NCBI GenBank assembly: GCA_037176845.1
Contig: JAYKXP010000058.1
Span: 279,781 to 343,780, forward strand
Direction: 5' to 3'
Length of the DNA stretch: 64,000 bases
DNA from: Paramarasmius palmivorus
Lineage: Eukaryota > Basidiomycota > Agaricomycetes > Agaricales > Marasmiaceae
Part shown: positions 10,554-21,008 of the stretch, piece by piece
How positions within the stretch are numbered: the stretch's first letter is position 1
Layout: every line of letters begins with the position of its first letter
Program-made: the position numbers and the translations under genes
Notes under the pieces: generated by a model
Database searches by the model: none
Told to the model about the DNA's origin: nothing
What the model saw: the letters and a program-made list of their open reading frames with translations, nothing else

Positions 10554-12395
10554 ATGAGCTCTCTGCCGACAACGAGCCTTCCCCTGGGTGTCGATTTGTC
10601 TGCCCAAGAAAATGGATTATATGCTGGTGATTGCAGAATCGACTTCCCTGTGAAAGCGCTACTGAATATTTTTCATAGGTTTCGTAATGGCGACTGGGTA
10701 AGCGTACCGCTCGTGGCCCTCTGTTCTTCACTCACAAGATTCCGAAGCTTTTTAGGCATAACAGTTGTTCAAGCATGGATATACGTCAATAACAACAAGG
10801 ATCAATGGCCACTTAGAACATTTGTGAGCATTGGGGATATATTATCTCAACTGGTTCCTAATTCATGCGATGAGGTCGCGCTATTAGTGTGAGTTATTCT
10901 AGGTTTGTCCGCAGCTATCTCAGAGATTAAGGTCACTACCGTTGCACAGTATCTTGGACGTTACTACGGCGGTATTGAACGCCGTATTTGTGCATCACTA
11001 CCTGGTAAGCAGGGTGTATCAATGCAAGCCTACATCCCAACGCTCAGTCCCTTTCTAGATTAAGAATTTCGGGAACCTTGCAGAGCTCTCTAGAACCCAC
11101 ATGTGGGCGCCGCTTTGATTCTATGAAGATCACGAAGATTCTGACAAGTTCAATCCCAGTGCAGTATCTATTGAGCTCCTTATAACCATCATCATTACGT
11201 GCTTGTAAGTTTTCATCTGCCGTCAATTTATGACTCACATTTCGCCCGACGTCGATAGGGTCGAAATCTTCTTCGCGACGCGTGTTCATAAGCGTGCGTG
11301 AAATTGCGTCCAACTGGTGCAACCCGTAAGCTCACTAAAAAGACAGTCAGCATGGTTCACTGGGCTGTTCCGGTTTTTATTGCGAGTCCTTTTCTCCATC
11401 TTTCCAAACCAATGTCAAGCTAACATCAGGTTAGGTACTCACTGCACTCGCCGGGTTGGGTATGTCAGAGGGTTCGCTGCAAGATGTGCTACATATTGAC
11501 GCTCGGGGCTTCAAGGCACAGGTCTAGGTAAGTTGCAAGGCTCAATACATATATATTGATGAGTGTATAGTAACCTTCGCAACAGCTGGTACTGTAGAAG
11601 TATTCAGGTATCCGGTTACTTCGACAGTTGCCTCCCCTAAAGTAGTGGTAAGTGATCCTCTTCGATAACAAATTACGTTCCTATTTAAGAAGGCTGCAAA
11701 GGTCCATTTCGCTCTAAGGAATGTCTTCGCTGTACTTTCTGACATTGCAGCCACGGCTGCACTGCTTTGGTCGTTCAGTACCTCAAGAACTGGATTCAAA
11801 AGGTATTACCCCTTCTGTTACACGAGGACGAATAGCTTAATCACGTCCTATTCAGTACAGATACCCTGTTGCAAAAGCTCTTCCAATATACAGTGACCAG
11901 GGGTCTATTTGTTACCGTCTTTCAAGTGTGCGTTTTAGCGACGTATACGGCTCAGCCGGCGACTTTGAACTGGTGAGTTTGGGAAAATGCCCATGTTTCT
12001 AGTCATTCGCCGTCAACGCTGGATAATAGGTTCCCATTCCACCTCGGAGAGAGTAAGATATATGTTATAACCATGGGTACGTTGGGCTAAGCTCATCTTC
12101 GTTTCAGAGAAGCTAACTTAACACAGTTTCTATGTAAATCAGTTGCCTTACCTTCTATCGGGCTCACTAACTCTGATGAAATAGGCTGAATAGCCGCTCG
12201 AACCTTCGAGTCCCGACGGAGATCAGTATTTCCGATTCAGAATTCGTTGTAACTAGACCAAGGACTCAGACCACGAGCGCCACCATTGGTGAAGATACGA
12301 ACGATCCTGAGTCAGGATATGTGCTGAATTCCGTCCGCATCCGAAGTAGTATTGGGCAAGTATTGGTTCGCTGGCTGCATCAACTTGAAGTCTGA
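10554..12395 (+). CDS. DUF6534-family seven-helix membrane protein, copy B
   Basis: Tandem paralogue of the preceding gene in the same orientation. The N-terminus (GVDLSAQENGLYAGFV) matches copy A (GVDLSAEQNPFFAGFV). Later landmarks are GITVVQAWIYVNNNKDQWPL, LDVTTAVLNAVFVHHYLIKN, VEIFFATRVHK, WAVPVF, VLTALAGLG, VHFALRNVFAVLSDIAATAA, TSRTGFK, LFQYTVTRGLFVTVFQ and HLGESKIYVITM, with stop TGA at 12393-12395. I could find in-frame canonical junctions throughout, so this copy looks intact. The strongest identity to copy A is in the last three helices; extracellular loops diverge. Function unknown. Confidence 0.78.
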
Positions 12396-12469
12396 TTCCT
12401 TTGCTCGACAGAGACGAGAATAAATGACTTGAACGTACATGAATGTATTCCCTGTGTTTATAGAATATA

Positions 12470-13122
12470 TTATGTATCAATGGAATTTGTGTTCAAGGGT
12501 ATCCTTTCCAAGACTGTCCAGGTCTCTGCTGGCCCTTCGCACTCAGTTATCCAAATCTCCGGGGCAACAAAACTTGTGAGCCATCCCTCTCCGCATTTCA
12601 GGCTTACTGTCCCGTCATGGTTCTCGTGGATCCTTCCCAAAGAACTGAGCTCCTCCCTATACCTCTGACGTTCCCCTTTCTCGGCGTCACGATCAGAGAT
12701 GTAGCACAACGAGATATGGGGAAACAATGGCGTTCGTGGCTCGGTTCCAAGAGCTTCATGAACGCGTCGATGAAGTGCAACAAGTTCCGGCGTCAATTCG
12801 ACCGCAATGTAGACTGATCTGAAGAAGTGATCCCCGACATCGATTGATTTGAAGTTGACTTTCAGGGCTGCCTGATCTTGAGGAACAGTTTCGCGCAGTT
12901 TGGACAACGGAATGCTCGACAAGCTTGAGAGGGATGCTAGCGTGATGTGAGGGCCGAAATTAGGGTATGATGAAGCCTGGACCAACGTCTCCCGAGGACG
13001 AACCGCCATGATCTCCTTCAGTTGCTCGATGACCTTCGCAGAAGGGACGATCCATAGAGTTATTCCTGTTCGCAAACTTTCATCAATTACTATGCCAGGA
13101 ATATTTGAAAGGATGTACCCAT
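12470..13122 (-). CDS. CPD1: 2',3'-cyclic-nucleotide 3'-phosphodiesterase (CPD1-type, 2H superfamily)
   Basis: Two exons: a four-base first exon ATGG (13122-13119), an intron of 53 bp, and 13065-12470, together 199 codons. The spliced start reads MGITLWIVPS, the usual start of fungal cyclic phosphodiesterases; this is why I prefer it over the longer unspliced frame. The two catalytic HxT/S motifs of 2H enzymes are present as PHITLAS and PHISLCY. In yeast the enzyme opens ADP-ribose 1'',2''-cyclic phosphate, the by-product of tRNA splicing, and nucleoside 2',3'-cyclic phosphates. Its 3' end is 74 bp from the end of the DUF6534 gene, and its start is 90 bp from the start of TAP42. Confidence 0.85.
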
Positions 13123-13212
13123 GACTAAACGTTGACGATCGTTCTCGAAGGTCGTGGTGATAGTAAAAGACAAAGGTCACCAGTTACCAATTCCAACTGT
13201 TTCTTCCAACCC
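13123..13212. promoter_or_regulatory. 90-bp divergent intergenic region CPD1 / TAP42
   Basis: The two start codons are only 90 bp apart and point away from each other, so transcription start sites must lie within this stretch or inside the opposite gene's leader. No TATA box is visible. The arrangement predicts a bidirectional housekeeping promoter. Confidence 0.5.
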
Positions 13213-14673
13213 ATGTCTGCGGATTCGCTACCAGGACTATTTTCCCGGAGTCTGTCTTCTGCGTCGAAGTCGTTGAGATTGCCCACTGTGGAGGATGAGA
13301 CCCAGGTGTGTTTTCAGTTGATTTATTAGCACGCTGGGCTGAACGACATCAACCAGGATCTCATCCAGTCCAGTTTGCAAGACCTACTCACACTGCAGTC
13401 TCGGATAATTGGCCACTCGATATTCAGCCCGAATGAAGTCCTCGAAGACATTTCCACGAAAGACCTAATTTATCTTTTGGTTCCCTTTGTGCTCGCAGAG
13501 GTGCAAGAACGCGTAAGGACAAGGGAACCAGAGGAACGATTGGAGTCTCTGACTGCATCACAGGTTCGTACCCGGTCAATGATTCGTCTTGCTCATTCAC
13601 GGCTACTTAATTCAAGTCAAGAGATACCTCAAGTCGTTCCTTGCGCTCCTAGATAATTACGGGATAGTGCCAGAAGACGAGGTTGAACTGTACGAGAAAA
13701 AGTCTTCATCTGTAAACAACCCAGCTGCTCGGAGAGAGCTGAAAATTAAGCAATATCAGAGGGAAAAGGATCTACGAGCCAGGATAGAGGTGTGTCTCCT
13801 GCTCTATTGGTACATGCGATATTAGCCTAATTGTTACAGACAGTGCGAAAACGCCAGAATCAGAAGCCATTACAGTCTGAACCCTTGAATAATCTTGACC
13901 TCATTGCCTCATTGCTACCCTCATCCCAACCGCCGGCTACCTCCGGAAGTGAGGACGACTCTCAGACCGATGACATACTACGCGAAACGATACTTCTACT
14001 CCTCCGATTATGCCATGCCCAAGCGCACTCCCAGTTGCAGAGCATGGACCAAGAGCTTGAACTTCTCCGAATGGCTCCGACAAGGGTAGCTCCTCTGCCC
14101 AAACCATCAGCGGACTCTCAGGAAGGACTCAGAGATAAGCAAAGAGAACAAGAAAGTAACATGTGGAAGTTGGATACGCCGTCAACTGGCCAGGGTATGG
14201 GGGGACAAGGATCCTTAATTGACGACTCTGGAAAAGTACGAGGGCTTCTACCTTATCTCTCCCGTTATCTAAGATATTCACTCAGCCATTACGACCGTTT
14301 ACAATTCTACCGGCGGGTGCGACAGATCGCGCGCGCCTGCAAGCTCAAGTTTTCCGTCCAGATCACAACTTGCCGACCATGACCATTGACGAGTACCTTG
14401 AAATTGAACGTCAAAGAGGAAGGTTCATTTCGGGAGGAGGGTATGTACACTATCTCCTACGGCCGCGGTTTTGGCTGACAAATTTTCTGTGTTTGTAGAC
14501 CTGCCTCTGAGGCAGCCCCTACGACATCGGAACAGTTGGCTTTAGATTCTGAGATGGATGGAACTTTGGCTGGTGAAGAAAAGGCAGAAACAAAGAGACA
14601 GAAAGATGAGAAATGGGCAGTATTCACGGATGCGAATCCCAAAGGCGCAGGTAACACGATGAACAGAGGCTGA
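13213..14673 (+). CDS. TAP42: TAP42/IGBP1, PP2A catalytic subunit-associated protein
   Basis: Six exons (13213-13305, 13357-13563, 13622-13789, 13840-14235, 14274-14440, 14499-14673) join cleanly into 401 codons. TAP42 binds PP2A-type phosphatase catalytic subunits in the cytoplasm and links them to TORC1 signalling. The N-terminal helical half contains FLALLDNYGIVPEDEVELYE and an arginine-rich helix; the C-terminal half contains LTQPLRPFTILPAG, VFRPDHNLPTMTIDEYLEIE, ISGGG and the conserved end NPKGAGNTMNRG. Length and order match the family. A 38-nt intron after GKV is the shortest in this gene but is required to recover the conserved PLRPF motif. Confidence 0.93.
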
Positions 14674-14983
14674 AGCTAGTTGTTACCCGGTCCGGGATGC
14701 CGTATGAGTAGTAAACTTATCAATCAGCTTGATGAGTTACTGAGTACTTGCTGAGTACACCTGTTCCTACCTTTCGGACCTGTTCGGTGTTTTTTTACAC
14801 TTCCTGTGATCGGCACTCTGATGAAGAAATATGGCAGAAGGGGTCATTCTAACTGGCGCTTGATATCGTCAACGGAGTTGGAGCAAGCTGTGAATGAATA
14901 TGGTGCGCCCTATTGAAAATGCCTTGTGTTGATCCTCATCAAAACGGTAAGGGTTCAGGGCCTTCGAAGACTCAGCGCCCATC

Positions 14984-14990
14984 TATATAT
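14984..14990 (+). promoter_or_regulatory. TATA-like element before Zn2Cys6 gene 1
   Basis: TATATAT lies 67 bp before the ATG at 15057, on the right strand, in the 383-bp gap after TAP42. A pyrimidine-rich run (TTGTTCCCTTTCC) follows, as is common at fungal start regions. Confidence 0.4.
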
Positions 14991-15056
14991 GTACCCGCAT
15001 GAACAACCCTTGTTCCCTTTCCACCACCGAATCCCACAGGCCTTCCCTTGACCACG

Positions 15057-17093
15057 ATGCGAAAATTGGCCGCCTGCTCAAGTTGTCGCAGACTCAAAAC
15101 CAGATGCGAGTTACTCGATTTCCAGTCGCCAGTACGATGTCATAGGTGCAGGAAGCTGAAGATTACATGCTCGTATAGTGGGGTAGACCAAGACGTTTTC
15201 CAACAACTTCGAGGAGAACCAAAGCGGAAACCAACCAACGAGATGTATTCGATATTTGCTGGGGCTTTTCAGGATCTTCAGGACCTCTCTCTTTCTCCTC
15301 CCATGGATGCTCCTCAGAGCCCAAGAGCCCGTAACATTGTGGTGAGCTCCCTGCCCCAGCGTGTCATGGAGTGGTTTCGGTGGTACAACGGACCTACAAT
15401 CGAAAGTCGTCACGGATTGGATTGGTCTAGTCCCCTGGACTGCATTGTCCAGACTACAACCACGCTACTCATTCACAAAGGAGCGAGAGCTCTTTTACCC
15501 ACAACAAGGCACTACGTTGGAACAGATCCTGCCCGAAGGTCAGATACACCATCTTCTACAGTCGTAGGTCCTCCTCTTAGACCCGCGATTCGTAGTTCTG
15601 ACGTTGTTTAGCTTTCAACAAAGATACTGTCCCTGGTTGGGCTTTGATGTGCTTCAGGAAGCACACGATCCACTACTTGGTTTTGTTTGCTGCGCTTTAG
15701 CTGCTCGACATCTCTCTCAAGACGTTCGAGTTCTTATAGCGCCCAAGCTGCAAGCAGTCGCAGAGGAGATGATCACAGCCATCGTATCCAGCCCTAATCA
15801 CCTATTTGGCACATCGACCACTATCAAAGCTCTATTCATATGGTCGGCATGGACACCTATCGCTGGAGGAGAACAAGCTCCGGAGCCATGTAATCCTCAT
15901 TCGATACTCTCCACTGCTATCAATATGGCTCGTGACCTAGGAATCCACGAGGCTGCAGGCCGTTACCTAGAAGCCCAAAAACTGCAAGCGATGGGTGAGC
16001 CGGCGAGCCGAAAGCTCCCAGGGGATTTGCTGGACAAAGCCCGCCTGGTGGGTCACTGTTGTTCCTTTCAATAGCTCTTACTAATGCAGAGTAGTGGTCA
16101 GTTCTCGCTAACATGGACACCATGTAAGGTGACAAATGATCTTCAAGCTCTTTCGTGCTTATCAATATGCATGACCCAGGCATTCCCTCCGACTCGGAAA
16201 GTTTTGTCATAGTGTTCATGGGCCAGGCTTCGCCTCTGTCTTTCCCGTCACATACACCGTTCCAACCGTCCTTGACGGCTGTCAGGATCTTAGGATCCGA
16301 ATAATAGCGGACCTGCTGCGTGTTACAGAAAACGCCCTTACAGCGAAGCCTCGCTCGAACAATTCGAAGGACTTGGAATCTTGGTTTCAAGAACGGCGCA
16401 AATACTTAGGAGATATTGCCAATCTTCAAAGGCTATTGACGCTCTTTGCTCGTATGTCTTTTGTCTTCTTCATTGTCTCCGAATTTTGAAACGTTGCTGC
16501 TCATAGCTTTAGCCGAGTTTGTCCCGTGCCAATTTAACCAGATGCGCGTCCTGGCTCGCTTCCTTCAGCTCCTCAATTATTACGATGTCCTGTACAAGGC
16601 GCGGAAGGTTTACGAGACGTCGCCGCGACATAAGGAAAACCTCGATAACCCGTACTGGTGTCTTGAGGTTCATTCCTCTGACCCATTCCTGGTGCAATGG
16701 ATGAAAGACGGGCTCGTTGTCGCAGAGGAGATTCTGCTGTGGCTTGTACAAGCCGAGACAGAATTCTTGACCGTGTTCCCAGACCATTGCTTTCTTTGGT
16801 TCTCTTTCGCTGCTGTCTACGTTATTGGTGTCAAATTCGTTGGGTTCAATGCTCTCCGCACGGTAGTTCCCAGCGTAGACTGTCAACTTCTCGATCAGGC
16901 GATTTTGAAGTTGAATTGTGCAGCTTTGTGGTCTGGACATCCTGCCAAGTCGTGCGCCGACTTCATGAGCGCGATATTATCTTTATGGAACAACGGTGAT
17001 TTTCTCTTCTTGGATACCGATTCGGATGAGGTGTCGGTCCACGATTTTATTGGTAGGGATGTGATGGCCATGTTTGGAGGTGATGGTCAGTAG
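15057..17093 (+). CDS. Zn2Cys6 fungal transcription factor, copy 1
   Basis: The N-terminus carries a complete zinc binuclear cluster, CX2CX6CX10CX2CX6C, with cysteines at residues 7, 10, 17, 28, 31 and 38 (CSSCRRLKTRC then RCHRCRKLKITC), so it should bind DNA in the nucleus. The downstream part (WLGFDVLQEAHDPLLGFVCC, NYYDVLYKARKVYE, WMKDGLVVAEEILLWLV, HCFLWFSFAAVYVIGVKFV) is the helical middle homology region. Exons join through introns near 15568-15611, 16049-16092, 16129-16179 and 16453-16506. Relative to the neighbouring paralogue there is one extra base around 15440-15460, just after the WSSPLDCIV segment. A 34-nt GTCCAG...AAAG intron would also restore frame but is short with a poor donor. 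Target genes unknown. Start at 15057 is the first ATG before the cluster. Confidence 0.8.
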
Positions 17094-17719
17094 GACCTGA
17101 GCAGCTTTTCGTATACTACTGTAATAGCTCTAGATCAAGATAATGTTGTACTCTATTCGATCGTTGAACAACTTAAAATCAATAATTGTGATGTCCAGGA
17201 TCCGGTTAGCCGCGCCGCATTGAATTGCTTTCGTCCCATCCATTCTCACGAGTTCTCACGCTGTCCTGAACCAATACCACGTCGAATCTCGATATCGCGG
17301 CCAATGTTGACCTGGTGGGTACGACGCTTACAGAGCCAAATTTGAAGCATTCATTATGCTCGCTTTGCTTAGGACCAGACTTCGAGCGCTGTCATATCTC
17401 GGGCATTCTGGAGAAAGTCGCGCTGAAAGCTTATTCAGTCGATCGTACAGCTGTGCGTTTTACGTCTTTTCAAGCCAAATTCGACTAACAAACCTTCTGT
17501 GATTTTGACAGATATATCAACGTATCCGACTAAGCCCGACTCAGTTCCTCGCCCTGGTAGTTGGGGAGGTTGGGAACCTCGCGTTTGGCGGTGATGATGT
17601 CTTCCGCAATGCGCACCATTTAATGGGATCATCCATTTCCTCAATGGTTTTCTCCTTAGCGAACATTGCCACATAAATTACCTCAGACGAACCATCCCCA
17701 AACATTCCGACCATCTTCG
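17094..17719 (+). other. spacer between the two transcription-factor copies
   Basis: About 626 bp with no recognisable coding region. It must contain the 3' region of copy 1 and the promoter of copy 2. The weak open frames on the minus strand near 17435-17674 show no domain. Confidence 0.5.
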
Positions 17720-19729
17720 ATGCCGAAATCTCCCTCTTCCTTCATACACCAGACGAAGTCATCCAAAAGGTTCCCTGCATGCTCAAATTGTCATCGACTC
17801 AAAACGCGATGCGAACTTCTCGACCTTCAGCCACCAGTTCGAATGCCATCGCTGTAGAAAGGCTGCAACTTCCTTGCTCCTATAGCGAAATGGAAGGTGC
17901 TGTTTTCCAGCAACGAGAACCGCCAGTCACATCCCCAGAAAGTGTAACCCCAGAAACCGCCATCTCGCTTTTCGCGAGCGCCTTTCAGGAACTTCGGTCG
18001 GTGTCTCCAGGAGAACGAAATGCTCATGCGACAAGACCAGGGCAACCCATTATTGATGCGAATGCTCTGCCGACTCGTATCAGACAGTGGTTTGAAGCCA
18101 CTGAAGAAGAGCTAGATTGGTCAGCACCTATAGCGTGCATCGCAACTTTGAAGTGGCGTCCCCCGCTTACCCCGACAAGCTCCGCTCTCCAGACTAGACC
18201 AGACCGAATAGAAGCCATCTTAACAAAGGATCAGGTTTCTTATCTTCTTCACCAGTGAGCACTTCAGTTTACCCCCGCTCTCTGGTATCGTTTTGATTTT
18301 GTTCTCTTCGACAGATTTCAGGAAAAATACGGAGGATGGCTTGGTTTCACAGTAGTACAAGAAGCACATAGCCCTCTAATTGGCTTTGTCTGTTGTACTG
18401 TATCTTCTAGACACCTCCCACAGGATCAAGATCAGACTTTGACCGTCAGGCTCCAATCATCTATGAACAATATGATTGGACAAGTGACGGCGCACCCAGA
18501 GCTTTTCTCTGGATCATCAACAGCCATCAAGGCGCTACTCGTCAAACTGCTCTTTCTACCTACGACGATAGACGAAGAGCAATTACTCTTGTCTCTCGTG
18601 ATCGACATGGCCCAATCCCTTAGGCTTCAAGAGTGTGCGGACCGCTTACTTCACCTCCGAAGATTGCAGATAGAGGGGCGTTCAGTGGACGAGAGAGAAC
18701 TCGTGACTCTGATGGACCATTCCCGACTAGTAAGTCACCCTGCATGTCTCCTTCGGCAAACGAACTGATCATGTCTGTTTATCATTACAGTGGTCCTGGA
18801 TCATAAACACAAGCCTATTGTGAGTAGTTCGACGTCTATTCATGCGTATGATGCATTAGCTGACTATCAATGGCAGGTATTCTATCGGAACGGGAACAAC
18901 TCGTCTTTCGAGTCAAAGTGAAGCATTTCCCTCGATCTTCACAGTTTCGCATGTCGTTCCTTCAGACTCGTACGGTTGTCTGGACATACGATCAAGGCTC
19001 CTTGGCGATATACTACGAACTGCCACATTGACGACTCACCCGAATTCTGTTAGCATGAGTGATGTGGCGGCATGGTTACACGAAAGACAGCAGGCTCTCA
19101 GAACACTGGTTCAATTGCGAAGACTTTGCACACCGTACTCTGGTAAGTGATTCAAGCAATATCGCAGAAGTGATCTCATTCGCTCTGTTTGTTTAGTCCT
19201 AGCAGATCATGGCAAGTTTCAGTTCGGAATGCTCTGCACTACCGCGCGGCTATGCCAACTCATCATTCATTACGATATCATATTCCATGCACGCAAGGTA
19301 TATGGCAATTGTCCTCAGCAACGTGAAAATCCCAACAATCCACTTTGGTTTCTCGAAGTGCAAGGCTTTGACCCGTCTCTCATCTTTTGGATGAAAGACG
19401 GTCTGGTTATTGCGGAAGAAATATTGGTGTGGATACTCGAGATAGACGTCGATTGTCTGACTACGATTCCGGATCACATCTTCCTCTTCTTCTCATTCGC
19501 CGCCAGTTATCTCATCGGGGTCAAGTTCATCATGCTGAACGCATTGCAGGTGGCGATTCCGGGTGTAGATTCTCAGCTACTTGTTCAAGTGGTAGCTATG
19601 TTGCGTCGAGCCGCCGTCTGGCCAGGACATCCAGCAGAGCGTTGTGCGAATTTCATCAGCATTCTCGTCTCCCTTTGGGAGCATAGAGACGTGGTGTTTG
19701 GGAGTACAGAAGATCCTCAGCTGCCCTAG
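17720..19729 (+). CDS. Zn2Cys6 fungal transcription factor, copy 2, frame broken inside the zinc cluster
   Basis: Tandem paralogue of copy 1. The first cluster half CSNCHRLKTRCELLDLQPPV is intact, but aligning the DNA with copy 1 shows one extra A at 17842-17843 and one extra G at 17861-17862, so the second half (should be CxxC...C) falls out of frame until PCSYSEMEGAVFQQ. Together they shift the frame by two and the first frame meets a TAG at once. The rest is well preserved: WLGFTVVQEAHSPLIGFVCC, MAQSLRLQECADRLLHLRRL, GMLCTTARLCQLIIHYDIIF, WMKDGLVIAEEILVWILE, HIFLFFSFAASYLIGVKFI. Introns near 18255-18315, 18728-18790 and later are canonical. If the two bases are real, the gene cannot make a working DNA-binding domain; if they are sequence errors, it is a normal regulator. 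Stop TAG at 19727-19729. Confidence 0.72.
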
Positions 19730-20901
19730 CTGGCTATCCATCGATGAAACTTGAACTGCCTATACAGCGCGCTCTACTACAAGCATTTGCTCCAAAGTAC
19801 TGGGGCGGACTAGCGCGCATATGGTACAAGATGTATAGACGAAGGGAACAAGCTTTACACTGCCAAAGTGCCGAGTTGTGGCGCAGGACAGCCTCAAACT
19901 GCAGTTTGTCATTATGGTTCGCTTTTATGTTTGCCCCAGAGTCTCTCTCGCATGTTTGTTTTTTCTTATTTCGAGTTATTGCAATGAATCTTGTCGATAT
20001 TTATCCGACGTTGGTGTTTCTACAGGACTCTGCGTACCACAACGAAACAGAAGCTTAGTTCGATATAGTCAAGCTCCGGATTCGCGAACAACATCTGAAC
20101 GCCGATTCCCTTCATCAGTCTTTGCTTGGTTCTCGCAACCATCTATTCCTGATTCCAAGCATTCCAAGCTGATTCGCCAGCATTACTACTACCAATCACA
20201 ACAGTACAAATGTCTCGCCTCGAGCCATGGTTTCTGGTGTCGGTGACCCGTGTTCAGGAACAAACCATCACTTGGAAGTGGTCCTCATTTCGCATTCCCG
20301 AATCAATTAATCCAAGCGATGCGGACAGGCGGTTGCTTGGGTGTTGCGCAGTACCCAAAGAATGGTAAGCAATGCCGGGGGCAAAAGACATATGCTCACG
20401 CGGCCGCCTGGTATCTAGTTCTGAGCGTTTAAGCCAACCAGTAGTGTTTGATTCTATCGAGTGGAATGAGCGCTGACTTTGGGGGTAAGTTTTCGATTGT
20501 AGCAATTCAACGTTATTCAACCCGTTGTGGAGCGGAAGATATTTGCGATACACATTTGTTACAGTTTGTAATAGTGTTTGTTACACAAAAGGTAGGTACT
20601 GAATATGGGGCTGGGCAAATGTCTTGGCGTTGCACTTTGATGTGGTCTCGAAGGTAATTCGTTTCCATCTAACTCTCCAGAATCCTATCAGTCCTGATAA
20701 ATTTCGGATGCTACAGGCTAGACCATGCGTAGGAATGGCCTTGCTCAGCGACGGGATGCTAGAGCCGAGCAAAATCGGAAGAACCCCGTCGACTTTCGGG
20801 CTTGATCCTTATGAGAAACCACCTTTTGTGTGCCACGCAACCAGCTCCTTTCAGCATTGTGATGGGCCTTGCGAAGGATCGGGTTTGGACCATGTCATAC
20901 C
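19730..20901. other. 1.2 kb without a supported gene
   Basis: Between the second transcription factor and the fungalysin promoter. Open frames such as 19744-20058 have biased, unrecognisable composition and no splice logic. A 12-bp palindrome (AAACTGCAGTTT near 19893) is the only local structure I noticed. Confidence 0.5.
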
Positions 20902-20992
20902 TATAAAAGCAATGTCCGATCAACTACTCTTCCTCCCCTCCTCTCCCCTTATTTTCTCCTTCCCTTTTTCTTTTACGAGTCGACGTTCTTTA
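20902..20992 (+). promoter_or_regulatory. TATA box and CT-rich tract of the fungalysin gene
   Basis: TATAAAAG at 20902-20909 stands 100 bp before the ATG at 21009. It is followed by a long pyrimidine tract (about 20929-20985, TCTTCCTCCCCTCCTCTCCC and similar). The pair is the textbook layout of a strongly expressed fungal gene with a start site in or after the CT tract. Confidence 0.6.
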
Positions 20993-21008
20993 TACGGTCT
21001 CATTTGAT

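Noticed and set aside
12470..13180. Unspliced 236-codon version of the cyclic phosphodiesterase
   Set aside because: Starts at a non-ATG codon and adds residues unrelated to the family; the four-base first exon gives the conserved MGITLW start.
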